This document shows positions 1 through 6,886 of a stretch of DNA of 17,322 nucleotides, piece after piece. Under the pieces are notes generated by a model, which did no database searches, was not told the origin of the DNA, and saw nothing but the letters and a program-made list of their open reading frames with translations. The first letter of the stretch is position 1. Each line of letters begins with the position of its first letter. Both the position numbers and the translations under genes were made by a program. This DNA is from Kiritimatiellia bacterium. GTDB lineage: Bacteria > Verrucomicrobiota > Kiritimatiellia > RFP12 > UBA1067. The DNA lies in NCBI GenBank assembly GCA_017547265.1, contig JAFYQC010000264.1:1-17322 (forward strand), in the 5' to 3' direction.

Positions 1-282
1 GTCGAGGTGGAGGACGATCTGCGGCTTCTTGCAGCCAAGTTCCTTGGCATACTGAACGGCGCCTTCGGCCATGTAGCGGAGAATCGTGGGGTTCGCGTAC
101 TTGCGGGCGCCCTTGGAGACCTGCATGATGACGGGAGACTTAGTCTCGACCGCGGCCTGGATGATGGCCTGCATCTGCTCCATCGTGTTGAAGTTGAACG
201 CGGGAATGGCGTAACCGCCCTTGACCGCCTTTGCGAACATTTTCTTGGTGTTGACGAGACCAAGCTTCTTGTAGCTGACCAT
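1..282 (-). CDS. fba: Class II fructose-bisphosphate aldolase, N-terminal 94 residues (cut by window edge)
   Basis: The enzyme cleaves fructose-1,6-bisphosphate to dihydroxyacetone phosphate and glyceraldehyde-3-phosphate in glycolysis, and runs in reverse in gluconeogenesis. It is a cytosolic, zinc-dependent enzyme. The visible reading frame begins MVSYKKLGLVNTKKMF, then AIPAFNFNTMEQMQAI, then SPVIMQVSKGARKYA. This is the usual start of the class II family, where the NFN stretch forms the first barrel strand. The last visible residues, IVLHLD, contain the HLD motif: the His is a zinc ligand and the Asp is catalytic. The ATG at 280-282 follows an AAGGAG Shine-Dalgarno, and a clear promoter lies at 330-358. 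The rest of the gene lies left of position 1, so the zinc-site subtype cannot be judged. Confidence 0.93.
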   Translation of the reverse strand, partial: MVSYKKLGLVNTKKMFAKAVKGGYAIPAFNFNTMEQMQAIIQAAVETKSPVIMQVSKGARKYANPTILRYMAEGAVQYAKELGCKKPQIVLHLD

Positions 283-329
283 TTTAGGTTTCTCCTTGTA
301 ATTTTCCCTATTTTCGGGAATTGCGCGCG

Positions 330-358
330 AGTATACCAAAAATCGGCGGCAAAATCAA
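330..358 (-). promoter_or_regulatory. Sigma70-type promoter of fba
   Basis: On the minus strand a TTGATT -35 (353-358) is followed after 17 bp by TATACT (330-335), preceded by TGG, which makes a TGn-extended -10. Predicted transcription starts near 323, giving a leader of about 40 nt before the fba ATG. Its -35 and spacer start (CTTGATTTTGC) are identical to those of the tatA promoter. Confidence 0.7.
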
Positions 359-373
359 GGGCAAGAAGCGTCC

Positions 374-389
374 AAAAGCGGAAAACCGC
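374..389 (-). terminator. Weak candidate terminator after tRNA-Val
   Basis: On the minus strand GCGG-TTTT-CCGC (378-389) is followed by TTTT (374-377), 23 bp past the tRNA CCA end. The stem is only 4 bp and the T-run is short, so it may be chance. It does sit where termination would be expected, between the tRNA and the fba promoter. Confidence 0.3.
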
Positions 390-412
390 CATAATCGGGC
401 AACAGGGGGAAG

Positions 413-489
413 TGGTGGGCTATAGTGGATTCGAACCACTGACCTCTTCCATGTCAAGGAAGCGCTCTAACCAACTGAGCTAATAGCCC
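413..489 (-). tRNA. tRNA-Val (anticodon GAC), CCA end encoded
   Basis: The minus strand folds as a full cloverleaf. The acceptor stem is GGGCTAT/ATAGCCC with discriminator A. The D arm is GCTCAGTTGGTTAGAGC. The anticodon arm is CTTCC-TTGACAT-GGAAG, giving anticodon GAC, which reads valine GUC/GUU codons. The T arm is AGTGG-TTCGAAT-CCACT. The 3' CCA is encoded at 413-415, so no CCA addition is needed for first maturation. Without CCA the gene is 416-489 (74 nt). It has its own promoter 12 bp upstream. Confidence 0.96.
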
Positions 490-501
490 AAAACGGCGCG
501 T

Positions 502-531
502 AGTATACCAAACGGCACCGCCGGAAGTCAA
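502..531 (-). promoter_or_regulatory. Sigma70-type promoter of tRNA-Val
   Basis: On the minus strand TTGACT (526-531), an 18-bp gap, then TGG-TATACT with the -10 at 502-507. The mature tRNA begins only 12 bp beyond the -10, so the 5' leader should be about 5 nt. The promoter fits in the short gap between the uvrC stop and the tRNA. Confidence 0.72.
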
Positions 532-540
532 TAGCGAATT

Positions 541-1857
541 TTAAGACTTCTTCAGGCGGTCGCGAAGGTCCTTGTCGCGAAGGTGGCGATGGTAGGTGAT
601 TGCAAAGCGATGCGCCTCGTCGCGGAGCCGCGTGCAGACGAAGAGCGCCTCGGAATCGCGCGGCAGAAGAAGGTTCTCACGCCCGTCGTCGAAGACGATC
701 TCCTCCTGGCGCTCGGCAAGTCCCACCGTTGGCACGTCGTCGATGCCAAGTTCCGCGAGCGCGGCACGTGTTGCGCGAAGCTGCGTTATGCCTCCGTCGC
801 AGATGAAGAGGTCCGGCTTCTGGAGCCCGAGTGATTTCGCGCCCGGCGCGGCGTCGTGCGTGAAGCGGCGGCGAACGACCTCGGCCATCGAACGCGGGTC
901 GTCCGCGCCCTCGATCGTCTTTATGCGGAAATGTCGGTAGAGCCGCTTGTCGGGCATCCCGTCGCGCGCCACCACGAGCGAAGCGACGGAATGGGTCCCG
1001 AAGAGGTTTGAGATGTCGCAGCACTCTATGAAATGAGGCGGCGCCTTGAGTCCTATCGCCTCGGCGAGTTCTTTTAGCCCCTGCTCGACATTGCGCCGCC
1101 GCATCTCTGGCGGAGTCCTCACGAAATGCGCCTTCGTCATCTCCTTGAGGGCGAAGAGCGTGTCCCTGAGCCGCGCGGCCGTTTCGTACTTCCCCTTCTC
1201 CGCCGCTTCGCGCATCTCTGATTCTACTTCCGAGAGAACGCTTGGACGGTGCCCAGAAAGGAACTCACACGCCTCCTCGAAACGCGCACGGTACTCGGCG
1301 TTCGATATCCTGCCGAGACACGGCGCGGAGCAAGTGCGTATCACGTCTGCGAGGCAGTGCCTGTGATCTTCCTCGCAGGGACATTCCGCCTTGCACTCGC
1401 GAATGCCATACCGCTTCTCGACAAAGTCCTTAGCCGTCCGGACGACTGGGCTCGACGGAAAAGGCCCGAAATACTTCGCGCCGTCGTCCTTCACCGTGCG
1501 TACGCACGAGAAGCGCGGCCATTCCGCGGCGGAATCGCCGCGGAGCGCAAGATACCGCTTGTCGTCGCGCATTAGTATGTTGAAGTGCGGCTTGTGGCGC
1601 TTTATGAGCTCGGCTTCGGTTAGCAGCGCCTCCGCGTCGTTCTTCACCGTCATCCACTCGAAGTCGAAGACGGTGTCGACCATGGAGCGGACCTTCGGCG
1701 CGTGGTTCGCGCGGGGGCGGAAGTAGGACGAGACGCGCCGCCTCAAATCCTTCGCCTTGCCGACATAGATGATGACGCCCCGGCGATCTCGCATGAGATA
1801 ACAGCCGGGGCGACTTGGGACTTCCTTGAGTCGCTCGCGTATCAGCTCGCTGACCAC
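541..1857 (-). CDS. uvrC: UvrC excinuclease subunit, short form without the C-terminal helix-hairpin-helix domain
   Basis: UvrC makes both incisions flanking a lesion during UvrABC nucleotide excision repair. The 438 residues show the GIY-YIG domain (GCY 18-20, YVG 31-33, the arginines at 39-41, catalytic-type Glu near 81-83). A cysteine set C155, C168, C176 and C180 matches the UvrC iron-sulfur ligands. A UVR motif (about 206-241) binds UvrB. The RNase H-like 5'-incision domain carries D281 in CCDISN, D354 in CDGG and H416 in RDEAHRF. The family is normally near 600 residues. This protein stops just after the RNase H domain (HRHLRDKDLRDRLKKS), so the tandem HhH DNA-binding domain is missing. 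The GTG start directly abuts the tatA stop (TAAGTG), implying translational coupling. tRNA-Val follows. Confidence 0.95.
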   Translation of the reverse strand: MVSELIRERLKEVPSRPGCYLMRDRRGVIIYVGKAKDLRRRVSSYFRPRANHAPKVRSMVDTVFDFEWMTVKNDAEALLTEAELIKRHKPHFNILMRDDKRYLALRGDSAAEWPRFSCVRTVKDDGAKYFGPFPSSPVVRTAKDFVEKRYGIRECKAECPCEEDHRHCLADVIRTCSAPCLGRISNAEYRARFEEACEFLSGHRPSVLSEVESEMREAAEKGKYETAARLRDTLFALKEMTKAHFVRTPPEMRRRNVEQGLKELAEAIGLKAPPHFIECCDISNLFGTHSVASLVVARDGMPDKRLYRHFRIKTIEGADDPRSMAEVVRRRFTHDAAPGAKSLGLQKPDLFICDGGITQLRATRAALAELGIDDVPTVGLAERQEEIVFDDGRENLLLPRDSEALFVCTRLRDEAHRFAITYHRHLRDKDLRDRLKKS

Positions 1858-2067
1858 TTACGCCTTCTCAAGCTCCTTGGCGGGCTTTCCCTCCGCCTCG
1901 GCCTCTTCCTTCTCGCCTTCCGCGAGCCCCTTCTTGAATTCGCCCTTCGCCTTGCCAAGCGAACGCGCGAGTTCGGGGATCTTGCTGCCGCCGAAAAGCA
2001 ACGCTATGACCGCGACGACGATGAGCAGCTGCCACGGGCCGATGTTCTGAAGAAATCCGAATGCCAT
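1858..2067 (-). CDS. tatA: TatA-type twin-arginine translocase subunit
   Basis: TatA oligomerises to form the passage through which folded proteins with twin-arginine signals cross the inner membrane. The 69 residues begin with a short N-terminal stretch, then a single membrane helix (about 12-25, WQLLIVVAVIALLF). The FGGSKIPELARSLGKAKGEF hinge and amphipathic helix follow, then a charged Glu/Lys-rich tail. That order and length are typical of TatA. TatB is usually longer, and E at the equivalent of TatB's key site is not evident, so TatA (or a dual TatA/E type) is the better call. The ATG at 2065-2067 follows AAAAGGAGTCAATC. It has its own promoter and is followed without a gap by uvrC. No tatC lies in the window. 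Confidence 0.92.
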   Translation of the reverse strand: MAFGFLQNIGPWQLLIVVAVIALLFGGSKIPELARSLGKAKGEFKKGLAEGEKEEAEAEGKPAKELEKA

Positions 2068-2103
2068 GATTGACTCCTTTTCCTTTTGAAATTGTCAGCT
2101 AAT

Positions 2104-2132
2104 AGGATACCGAATTTTCCGCGCAAAATCAA
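2104..2132 (-). promoter_or_regulatory. Sigma70-type promoter of tatA-uvrC
   Basis: On the minus strand TTGATT (2127-2132), a 17-bp gap ending in CGG, then TATCCT (2104-2109). The first 11 bases around the -35 (CTTGATTTTGC) are identical to the fba promoter. The TGA stop of the upstream MetH-reactivation gene (2129-2131) lies inside this -35 element, so gene end and promoter are fused. Confidence 0.65.
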
Positions 2133-2563
2133 GACTGGCCGCAGGTGATTTCGCACACGGCGGTGACGGACTTGGACGGAACGAGAAGGTCGGAATCTGT
2201 TATGGCGACCCCTATGCGACGCGTCGCCTTGAGCTTCTCGATGATTTCGCGACTCATCGAAAGCGGCATTTCGCCATACCCAGGCGAACGGCGGGACTTG
2301 AGCGTCTCGCCTGGTGCGAGCGACGCGCGCGCCTCGGCTTCGAGCTCGTCCATCTCGCGCTCAACCGCATCAAGGCCAATCTGCTGGGAGAAGTACGCGT
2401 CGGCGCCGCTCAACGCGGCGAGCCGCCTCTGCCACGCGTCGAACGCAGCGCCTATCGTGCCGCAGAGAAGAACCCTGTCGCCGTCGCGCATCCAGACGCC
2501 CTTCGCGTCAATTGGCGCCTCGCGCAAAAGCACCGCCTTCCTCTCGTCGCAGTCTGCCGTCAT
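2129..2563 (-). CDS. Stand-alone cobalamin-dependent methionine synthase reactivation domain protein
   Basis: In MetH the C-terminal activation domain binds S-adenosylmethionine and allows reductive remethylation of oxidised cob(II)alamin. The second half of this 144-aa protein carries that domain's signature: RRSPGYGEMPLS (91-102), then IGVAITDSDLLVPSKSVTAVCEI (117-139), equivalent to the RxxPGY and S-x-x-M-x-P-x-S-S segments of MetH. The N-terminal part (VLLCGTIGAAFDAW and a Glu-rich helix) matches the small reactivation subunits of split MetH systems. The gene is 10 bp downstream of metF, whose product makes the methyl donor for MetH, which fits the assignment. The MetH catalytic modules are not in the window. 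The C-terminal CEITCGQS contains two cysteines of unknown meaning. Confidence 0.8.
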   Translation of the reverse strand: MTADCDERKAVLLREAPIDAKGVWMRDGDRVLLCGTIGAAFDAWQRRLAALSGADAYFSQQIGLDAVEREMDELEAEARASLAPGETLKSRRSPGYGEMPLSMSREIIEKLKATRRIGVAITDSDLLVPSKSVTAVCEITCGQS

Positions 2564-2573
2564 GGCGCACGCG

Positions 2574-3440
2574 CTACGCGACTATCCCCTTGAGGTTGTC
2601 CATTATACGACGGGCGAGCTCCGGCTTGTTCATCGTATAGACGTGAACATGGTTGACGCCGTTCGCAAAAAGGTCGACTATCTGCTCGGTCGCATACGCG
2701 ACGCCCGCGCCGAGCATCGCCGCCGGGTCATCACCGAACCTGTCGACGATCGCGCGAAAGCGAGGAGGAAGATGCGTTCCCGAAAGCTCGCATATCCGCG
2801 CAATCTGCCGCCCGTTCGTGACAGGCATGATGCCGGCGACGACTGGAACCGTTACACCGGCATCGCGCAGGCGCGCAAGGTAGTGGAAGAAGACGTTGTT
2901 GTCGAAGAACATCTGCGTCGTAAGGAAGTCGAGACCCGCTTCGACCTTCTCCTTCACGTGCGCGATATCGTCAGCGAAATGCGGGCTTTCCGGATGCCCC
3001 TCGGGATAGCACGCACCGCCAAGGCAGAAGCCCTTGCCGACAAGAGCCGCCACGAGGTCGCTCGCGTGCGAGAACGTGGAATCTCCCGGGAACACCATCC
3101 CAGGCGCAAGATCGCCCCTGAGACAGAGGATGTTCTCAATGCCGGCCGCGCGGAACGACGCCACTTCGCGATCGATCGATTCGCGCGTCGCCGCGACGCA
3201 TGTCAGGTGCGCGAGGACTGGAACGCCGCAGGTCTTCTGGACATGCTCCGCGATGGCGCACGTATTCGCACCGGTCGAGCCGCCTGCCGCGCCGTAGGTG
3301 ACGGACATGAACGCGGGACCTGTCGCCGCGATCTCGGAGACGAGCTCCTTTGTTCCCTCGAGCGGCCTGTCCTTCTTCGGCGGGAACACCTCGAAGGAAA
3401 CGGACGGCTGCGGCTTTGCAAGTATGCTTGATATCTTCAT
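2574..3440 (-). CDS. metF: 5,10-methylenetetrahydrofolate reductase
   Basis: The enzyme is an FAD-dependent TIM barrel that reduces 5,10-methylene-THF to 5-methyl-THF, the methyl source for methionine synthesis. The 288 residues match the usual bacterial length. Family landmarks are SFEVFPPK (15-22, catalytic-type E17), SVTYGAAGG (46-54), LAHLTCVAAT (77-86), LRGDLAPG (107-114, with D110 at the folate/flavin-contact position) and TTQMFFDN (174-181). The ATG at 3438-3440 lies behind an AAGGGC site. It sits 21 bp after nadB and 10 bp before the MetH reactivation gene, making a one-carbon pair inside a longer biosynthetic operon. Confidence 0.95.
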   Translation of the reverse strand: MKISSILAKPQPSVSFEVFPPKKDRPLEGTKELVSEIAATGPAFMSVTYGAAGGSTGANTCAIAEHVQKTCGVPVLAHLTCVAATRESIDREVASFRAAGIENILCLRGDLAPGMVFPGDSTFSHASDLVAALVGKGFCLGGACYPEGHPESPHFADDIAHVKEKVEAGLDFLTTQMFFDNNVFFHYLARLRDAGVTVPVVAGIMPVTNGRQIARICELSGTHLPPRFRAIVDRFGDDPAAMLGAGVAYATEQIVDLFANGVNHVHVYTMNKPELARRIMDNLKGIVA

Positions 3441-3461
3441 GTCTGGCTGTGCCCTTGCGGA

Positions 3462-5060
3462 CTATCCGCGATAGCCCTCTATTACTGTCTGCCGCGGACT
3501 CTTCGACTGGCGCGGGTAGTCGAGGGTGAAGTGGAGCCCTCGGCTTTCGCGGCGCTTCTGCGCGCACTTGACGATGAGCTCGGCGCACACGGCGAGGTTG
3601 CGGAGTTCCAGCGTGTCGGGCGTCACGAGATAGCGGAAGTAGTAGTCGCGTATCTCCTTGCGGAGCGTCTTGATGCGGTGCGCGGCGCGCGCGAGACGCT
3701 TGTTCGTGCGCACGATGCCGACATAGTCCCACATAAGGCGGCGAATCTCGTCCCACATGTGCGAGACGAGAACCGCCTCGTCGGGAGGAACGGCGTTGCC
3801 GATGCGCCAAGCGGGAATCTCGGGAAGCTTCCTGCTTCTGAGTTGGAGGCGCGAGTTGGAGTTGGAGAGACGTGCCGCCGCGAGACGAGCGCAGACGAGC
3901 GCCTCCATAAGCGAGTTGGACGCAAGGCGGTTCGCGCCGTGAAGACCGGTGCAAGCGCACTCCCCGACGGCGGAAAGACCGGGAACGGAAGTCTCGCCTG
4001 CAGTCGTCGCCTGGATGCCGCCGCAGGTGTAGTGCGCCGCAGGGACGATCGGAATCAAGTCCTTCGCCATGTCGATGCCGAACTCCATGCACTTCTGGTA
4101 GATGTTCGGGAAGCGCGTCATCAGGTAGGCCCTGCCCTTCTTCCTGATGTCGAGATACATGCAGTCGTCGCCGGTGCGCTTCATCTCGCTGTCAATCGAA
4201 CGCGCAACGATGTCGCGCGGCGCGAGCGATCCGCGAGGGTCGTACTTCTTCATGAACTCGCGGCCGTGCTTGTTCACGAGAACGGCACCTTCGCCGCGCA
4301 CGGCCTCGGAAATTAGGAAGCGCTTCGCCTGCGGATGGTAGAGGCAAGTCGGATGGAACTGGATGAACTCCATGTTCTCGATCTTCGCGCCCGCGCGCCA
4401 CGCGAGCGCTATGCCGTCGCCAGTCGCCGTGTCGGGATTGCAGGTATAGAGATAGACCTTGCCGCAGCCGCCAGTCGCAAGCACGGTGTCGGGCGAGCGA
4501 ACCGCGTATATCTCGCCCGTCGTCTTGTCGAGGACATATGCGCCGATGCAGCGGTTGGGGCCCTTGATCCCGATGCGCTTCGTCATAACGAGATCGATTA
4601 CTATCGTCTGTTCCCTGACATCGACGGAAGAGCGGCGGATGCTGCGAATCATCGACGCCTCGCACTTCTCGCCAGTGATGTCGCCAGCGTGGAAGATGCG
4701 CCGCGCGCTATGCCCGCCCTCGCGAGTAAGTTCCCACGAACCGTCCTTGTTCTTCGCAAACTTTACGCCGCACTTTACGAGATCCTGAATCCCCTCGGGC
4801 GCATGCTCGCAGATTTCGTGGACGACGGCGGAGTTGCCGAGCCATGCGCCAGCGATCATCGTGTCGCGTGCGTGCTTGTCGAAAGTGTCTGTCGGATCGG
4901 CAACGCAGCAAATGCCGCCCTGCGCGAAATTCGTGTTGCAGTCCTGGAGCCGCCCCTTTGTCACGAGCACGACCTTGCCCTTGTCGGCAAGATGAAGCGC
5001 CGTCATGAGCCCTGCCATGCCGGAGCCGACGACAAAGTAGTCGCAATCGACGATTTTCAT
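3462..5060 (-). CDS. nadB: L-aspartate oxidase
   Basis: NadB oxidises L-aspartate to iminoaspartate with FAD, the first step of de novo NAD synthesis. It belongs to the succinate dehydrogenase/fumarate reductase flavoprotein family. The 532 residues show the FAD dinucleotide fold (VVGSGMAGL, 10-18), NTNFAQGGI (42-50), EGGHSARRIFHAGD, EFIQFHPT, the catalytic-type Arg in SLAPRDIVARSI, HYTCGGIQ, GLHGANRLASNSL, and the C-terminal helical domain (MWDYVGIVR, ESRGLHFTLDYP). The linker near residues 395-410 (RLSNSNSRLQLRSRKLP) contains a short repeat also found in the accA-accD spacer. No nadA or nadC is in the window. The ATG follows AGGAG at 5072-5076, which lies in a small inverted repeat. Confidence 0.95.
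   Translation of the reverse strand: MKIVDCDYFVVGSGMAGLMTALHLADKGKVVLVTKGRLQDCNTNFAQGGICCVADPTDTFDKHARDTMIAGAWLGNSAVVHEICEHAPEGIQDLVKCGVKFAKNKDGSWELTREGGHSARRIFHAGDITGEKCEASMIRSIRRSSVDVREQTIVIDLVMTKRIGIKGPNRCIGAYVLDKTTGEIYAVRSPDTVLATGGCGKVYLYTCNPDTATGDGIALAWRAGAKIENMEFIQFHPTCLYHPQAKRFLISEAVRGEGAVLVNKHGREFMKKYDPRGSLAPRDIVARSIDSEMKRTGDDCMYLDIRKKGRAYLMTRFPNIYQKCMEFGIDMAKDLIPIVPAAHYTCGGIQATTAGETSVPGLSAVGECACTGLHGANRLASNSLMEALVCARLAAARLSNSNSRLQLRSRKLPEIPAWRIGNAVPPDEAVLVSHMWDEIRRLMWDYVGIVRTNKRLARAAHRIKTLRKEIRDYYFRYLVTPDTLELRNLAVCAELIVKCAQKRRESRGLHFTLDYPRQSKSPRQTVIEGYRG
3853..3869. repeat. 17-bp repeat copy inside nadB, inverted relative to the copy at 5949-5965
   Basis: The plus strand reads GAGTTGGAGTTGGAGAG here. 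Its exact reverse complement is at 5949-5965 in the accA-accD spacer. In nadB it encodes residues 398-403 of the linker between the flavin domain and the helical domain. Confidence 0.75.
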
Positions 5061-5062
5061 AT

Positions 5063-5075
5063 GGAGCTAAGCTCC
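5063..5075. promoter_or_regulatory. Small inverted repeat overlapping the nadB ribosome-binding site
   Basis: GGAGCT-A-AGCTCC is a perfect 6-bp inverted repeat just upstream of the nadB ATG. The likely nadB Shine-Dalgarno (AGGAG, minus strand 5072-5076) overlaps one arm. The one-base centre is too tight for a good RNA hairpin, so it may be a protein site or chance. Confidence 0.3.
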
Positions 5076-5084
5076 TGCAGTTTA

Positions 5085-5885
5085 TCAGCTGTAGAAATTG
5101 CCGTAGGCGCGAATCTTCTCGTAGCGCTTCTCGATCAGTTCGTCTACGGGAATCTTCTTGAGCGCCTTGAGCGCGGCGAGAATCGCCTTCTTGACGGCGG
5201 AGGCCGCGGCTTTGTGGTTCTTCTGCGCGCCGCCTGCTGGTTCCTTGACGACCTCATCGATCGCGCCGAGCTTCAGGAGATCAGGCGCGGTGATCTTGAG
5301 CGCCTCCGCGGCCTCGGGGGCTTTCGCGCCGTCGCGCCACAGGATGCCTGCACACCCCTCGGGAGAAATGACGGAATAAATCGCGTTCTCCATCATGAGA
5401 ATCTGGTCGCCGACGGCGATCGCAAGCGCACCGCCCGAACCGCCCTCGCCGGTAACCACTACGACGACTGGCGTCTTGAGGCGGGAGAAGAACTCAAGCG
5501 ACTTCGCAATCGCCTCGGCCTGTCCGCGCTCCTCTGCCTCACGGCCAGGATACGCACCGGGAGTGTCAACGAAAGTTACGACGGGAAGATGGAACTTCTC
5601 CGCGAGTTTTGCGAGGCGCATCGCCTTGCGGTAGCCGTCGGGGTTCGCCATGCCGAAGTTGGCCTCCATGTTCTCCTCGACTGTCGCGCCCTTGTTGTGG
5701 CCGAGCAAAAGCACCTTCTCGCCGCCGATCGTCGCGAAGCCGCCAACGAGACCGCGGTCGTCGTTGACGAGCCGGTCGCCGTGCAGCTCCTCGAAGTCGG
5801 AGCAAATCAGCTTGATGAAGTCCTTGAGATGCGGACGCTTCGGGTCGCGCGCAAGCTTCACGCAGTCCATTGCACTCTTTGCCAT
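5085..5885 (-). CDS. accA: Acetyl-CoA carboxylase carboxyltransferase subunit alpha, short N-terminus
   Basis: With AccD it transfers the carboxyl group from carboxybiotin on AccB to acetyl-CoA, giving malonyl-CoA for fatty acid synthesis. The 266 residues contain VKLARDPKRP (9-18), FEELHGDR, the crotonase-fold segments GHNKGATVEEN and FVDTPGAYPGREAEERGQ, VTGEGGSGGALAI, and SPEGCAGILWRD. E. coli AccA has 319 residues. The missing part is the N-terminal helical segment before the W-x-x-V-x-LARHPxRP motif. The start is supported by TAGGAGAGGAG just before the ATG at 5883-5885, and the DNA upstream is a repeat-rich spacer with no coding continuation. accD lies upstream in the same direction, so the two are probably co-transcribed. 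Confidence 0.94.
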   Translation of the reverse strand: MAKSAMDCVKLARDPKRPHLKDFIKLICSDFEELHGDRLVNDDRGLVGGFATIGGEKVLLLGHNKGATVEENMEANFGMANPDGYRKAMRLAKLAEKFHLPVVTFVDTPGAYPGREAEERGQAEAIAKSLEFFSRLKTPVVVVVTGEGGSGGALAIAVGDQILMMENAIYSVISPEGCAGILWRDGAKAPEAAEALKITAPDLLKLGAIDEVVKEPAGGAQKNHKAAASAVKKAILAALKALKKIPVDELIEKRYEKIRAYGNFYS

Positions 5886-5903
5886 AAATCTCCTCTCCTA
5901 AAA

Positions 5904-6010
5904 TTACTGATTACTGACTACTAACTCCAACTAAAATCTCCCTCACCACTCTCCAACTCCAACTCTGAACTCCAACTACTAACTACTGACCCCTGACTAC
6001 TGACTCCTCA
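5904..6010. repeat. Low-complexity spacer with heptamer tandem repeats between accD and accA
   Basis: Two blocks of 7-bp units are visible on the plus strand. Block one (5904-5924) is TTACTGA, TTACTGA, CTACTAA. Block two (5976-6010) is CTACTAA, CTACTGA, CCCCTGA, CTACTGA, CTCCTCA. Between them ACTCCAACT-type units recur at 5925-5975. The last heptamer contains the accD stop codon (6008-6010). The spacer is very poor in plus-strand G, unlike the flanking genes. No gene, promoter or clear hairpin is seen in it, apart from the accA Shine-Dalgarno at its left edge. Confidence 0.75.
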
Positions 6011-6838
6011 GAATCCCCAGTAGTTAAGCATCTTCGCGAGAAAGCCCTTGAGTTCGCTGCGCTCGACTATCTTATCGATGAAGCCGTGCTTCTCAAGGTA
6101 TTCCGCCGACTGGAAGTCGTCGGGAAGCTTCTGGTGGATCGTGTTCTCGATGACGCGCCGTCCAGCGAAGCCGATGAGCGCCTTGGGTTCGGTCACGTTG
6201 ATGTCGCCAAGCATCGCGTAGGACGCGCTCACGCCACCCGTCGTCGGATCGGTGAGGACTGAAATGTAGGGAAGCCCAGCTTCCTTAAGTTTTGCAATCG
6301 CGGCGGAAGTCTTGGCCATCTGCATGAGTGAAAGGATGCCTTCGTGCATACGCGCGCCGCCGGACGCGGAGAAGAGGACGAGCGGACGCTTTTCGGCAAT
6401 CGCCTGTTCGCATGCGCGGGCGATGCGCTCGCCAGTGCCGGTGCCGAGGGAGCCGCCCATGAACGCAAAGTCCATGACGCCGAGCATCACGGGGTGACCG
6501 TCGATCTTCGCGGTTCCCATAACGATCGACTCGGTCTCGCCCGACTTCGCAATCGTCGCCTCGACCTTCGCCTTGTAGGGGCCGGTCGCGTCGTGGAACG
6601 CGAGGTGGTCGGAGTAGGAGACTGCGCGGAAGACCTCGGAGAAGGACCCCTCGTCCGCGACTTGCGCGATGCGCTCGCGCGCCGAGAGACGCCCATGGTA
6701 GTTGCACTTCGGGCATATCGCGTTGTTCTTCTTCCAGACCGCCTTTTCGAAATGGCTGCCGCACTTCGGGCAGATAGCCCAAAGCGCCTTTGCCGGCGGA
6801 ATCTTCGCCTTTTCAGTCTTTGCTTCAAACCAGCTCAT
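6008..6838 (-). CDS. accD: Acetyl-CoA carboxylase carboxyltransferase subunit beta
   Basis: This is the partner of AccA in the carboxyltransferase tetramer. The 276 residues open with MSWFEAKTEKAKIPPAKALW, then a four-cysteine zinc ribbon (C23, C26, C42, C45) that marks bacterial AccD. Crotonase-fold motifs follow: GTAKIDGHPVMLGVMDFAFMGGS, FSASGGARMHEGILSLMQMAKT, PTTGGVSASYAMLGD and GFAGRRVIENT. An upstream in-frame extension would give 307 aa, but it runs through the promoter and leader. The ATG at 6836-6838 has a clean AAGGAG and begins the family-typical MSWF. It is the first gene of the run accD-accA-nadB-metF-MetH reactivation gene. Confidence 0.95.
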   Translation of the reverse strand: MSWFEAKTEKAKIPPAKALWAICPKCGSHFEKAVWKKNNAICPKCNYHGRLSARERIAQVADEGSFSEVFRAVSYSDHLAFHDATGPYKAKVEATIAKSGETESIVMGTAKIDGHPVMLGVMDFAFMGGSLGTGTGERIARACEQAIAEKRPLVLFSASGGARMHEGILSLMQMAKTSAAIAKLKEAGLPYISVLTDPTTGGVSASYAMLGDINVTEPKALIGFAGRRVIENTIHQKLPDDFQSAEYLEKHGFIDKIVERSELKGFLAKMLNYWGF

Positions 6839-6886
6839 GTGGTCTCCTTGCAACAGTTGCAGGGACTTCGCGCCCCATTTCGGTGT

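Noticed and set aside
7..483. Plus-strand open frame of 158 codons
   Set aside because: It lies opposite fba and runs through the tRNA-Val gene.
413..489. tRNA as the integration site of the accessory operon
   Set aside because: The tRNA is intact, more than 6 kb from the operon, and housekeeping genes lie between; no duplicated tRNA end was seen near the border.
2145..3431. Plus-strand open frame of 428 codons
   Set aside because: It lies opposite metF and the MetH reactivation gene, both clearly real. The product is Arg-rich low-complexity sequence typical of an antisense frame in GC-rich DNA.
3136..4092. Minus-strand open frame of 318 codons
   Set aside because: It is out of frame with nadB and metF, overlaps both, and its product is Arg/His-rich nonsense.
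4335..5924. Plus-strand open frame of 529 codons
   Set aside because: It runs opposite nadB and accA, has no recognisable domain, and crosses the spacer. It is an antisense frame left open by GC-rich codon use.
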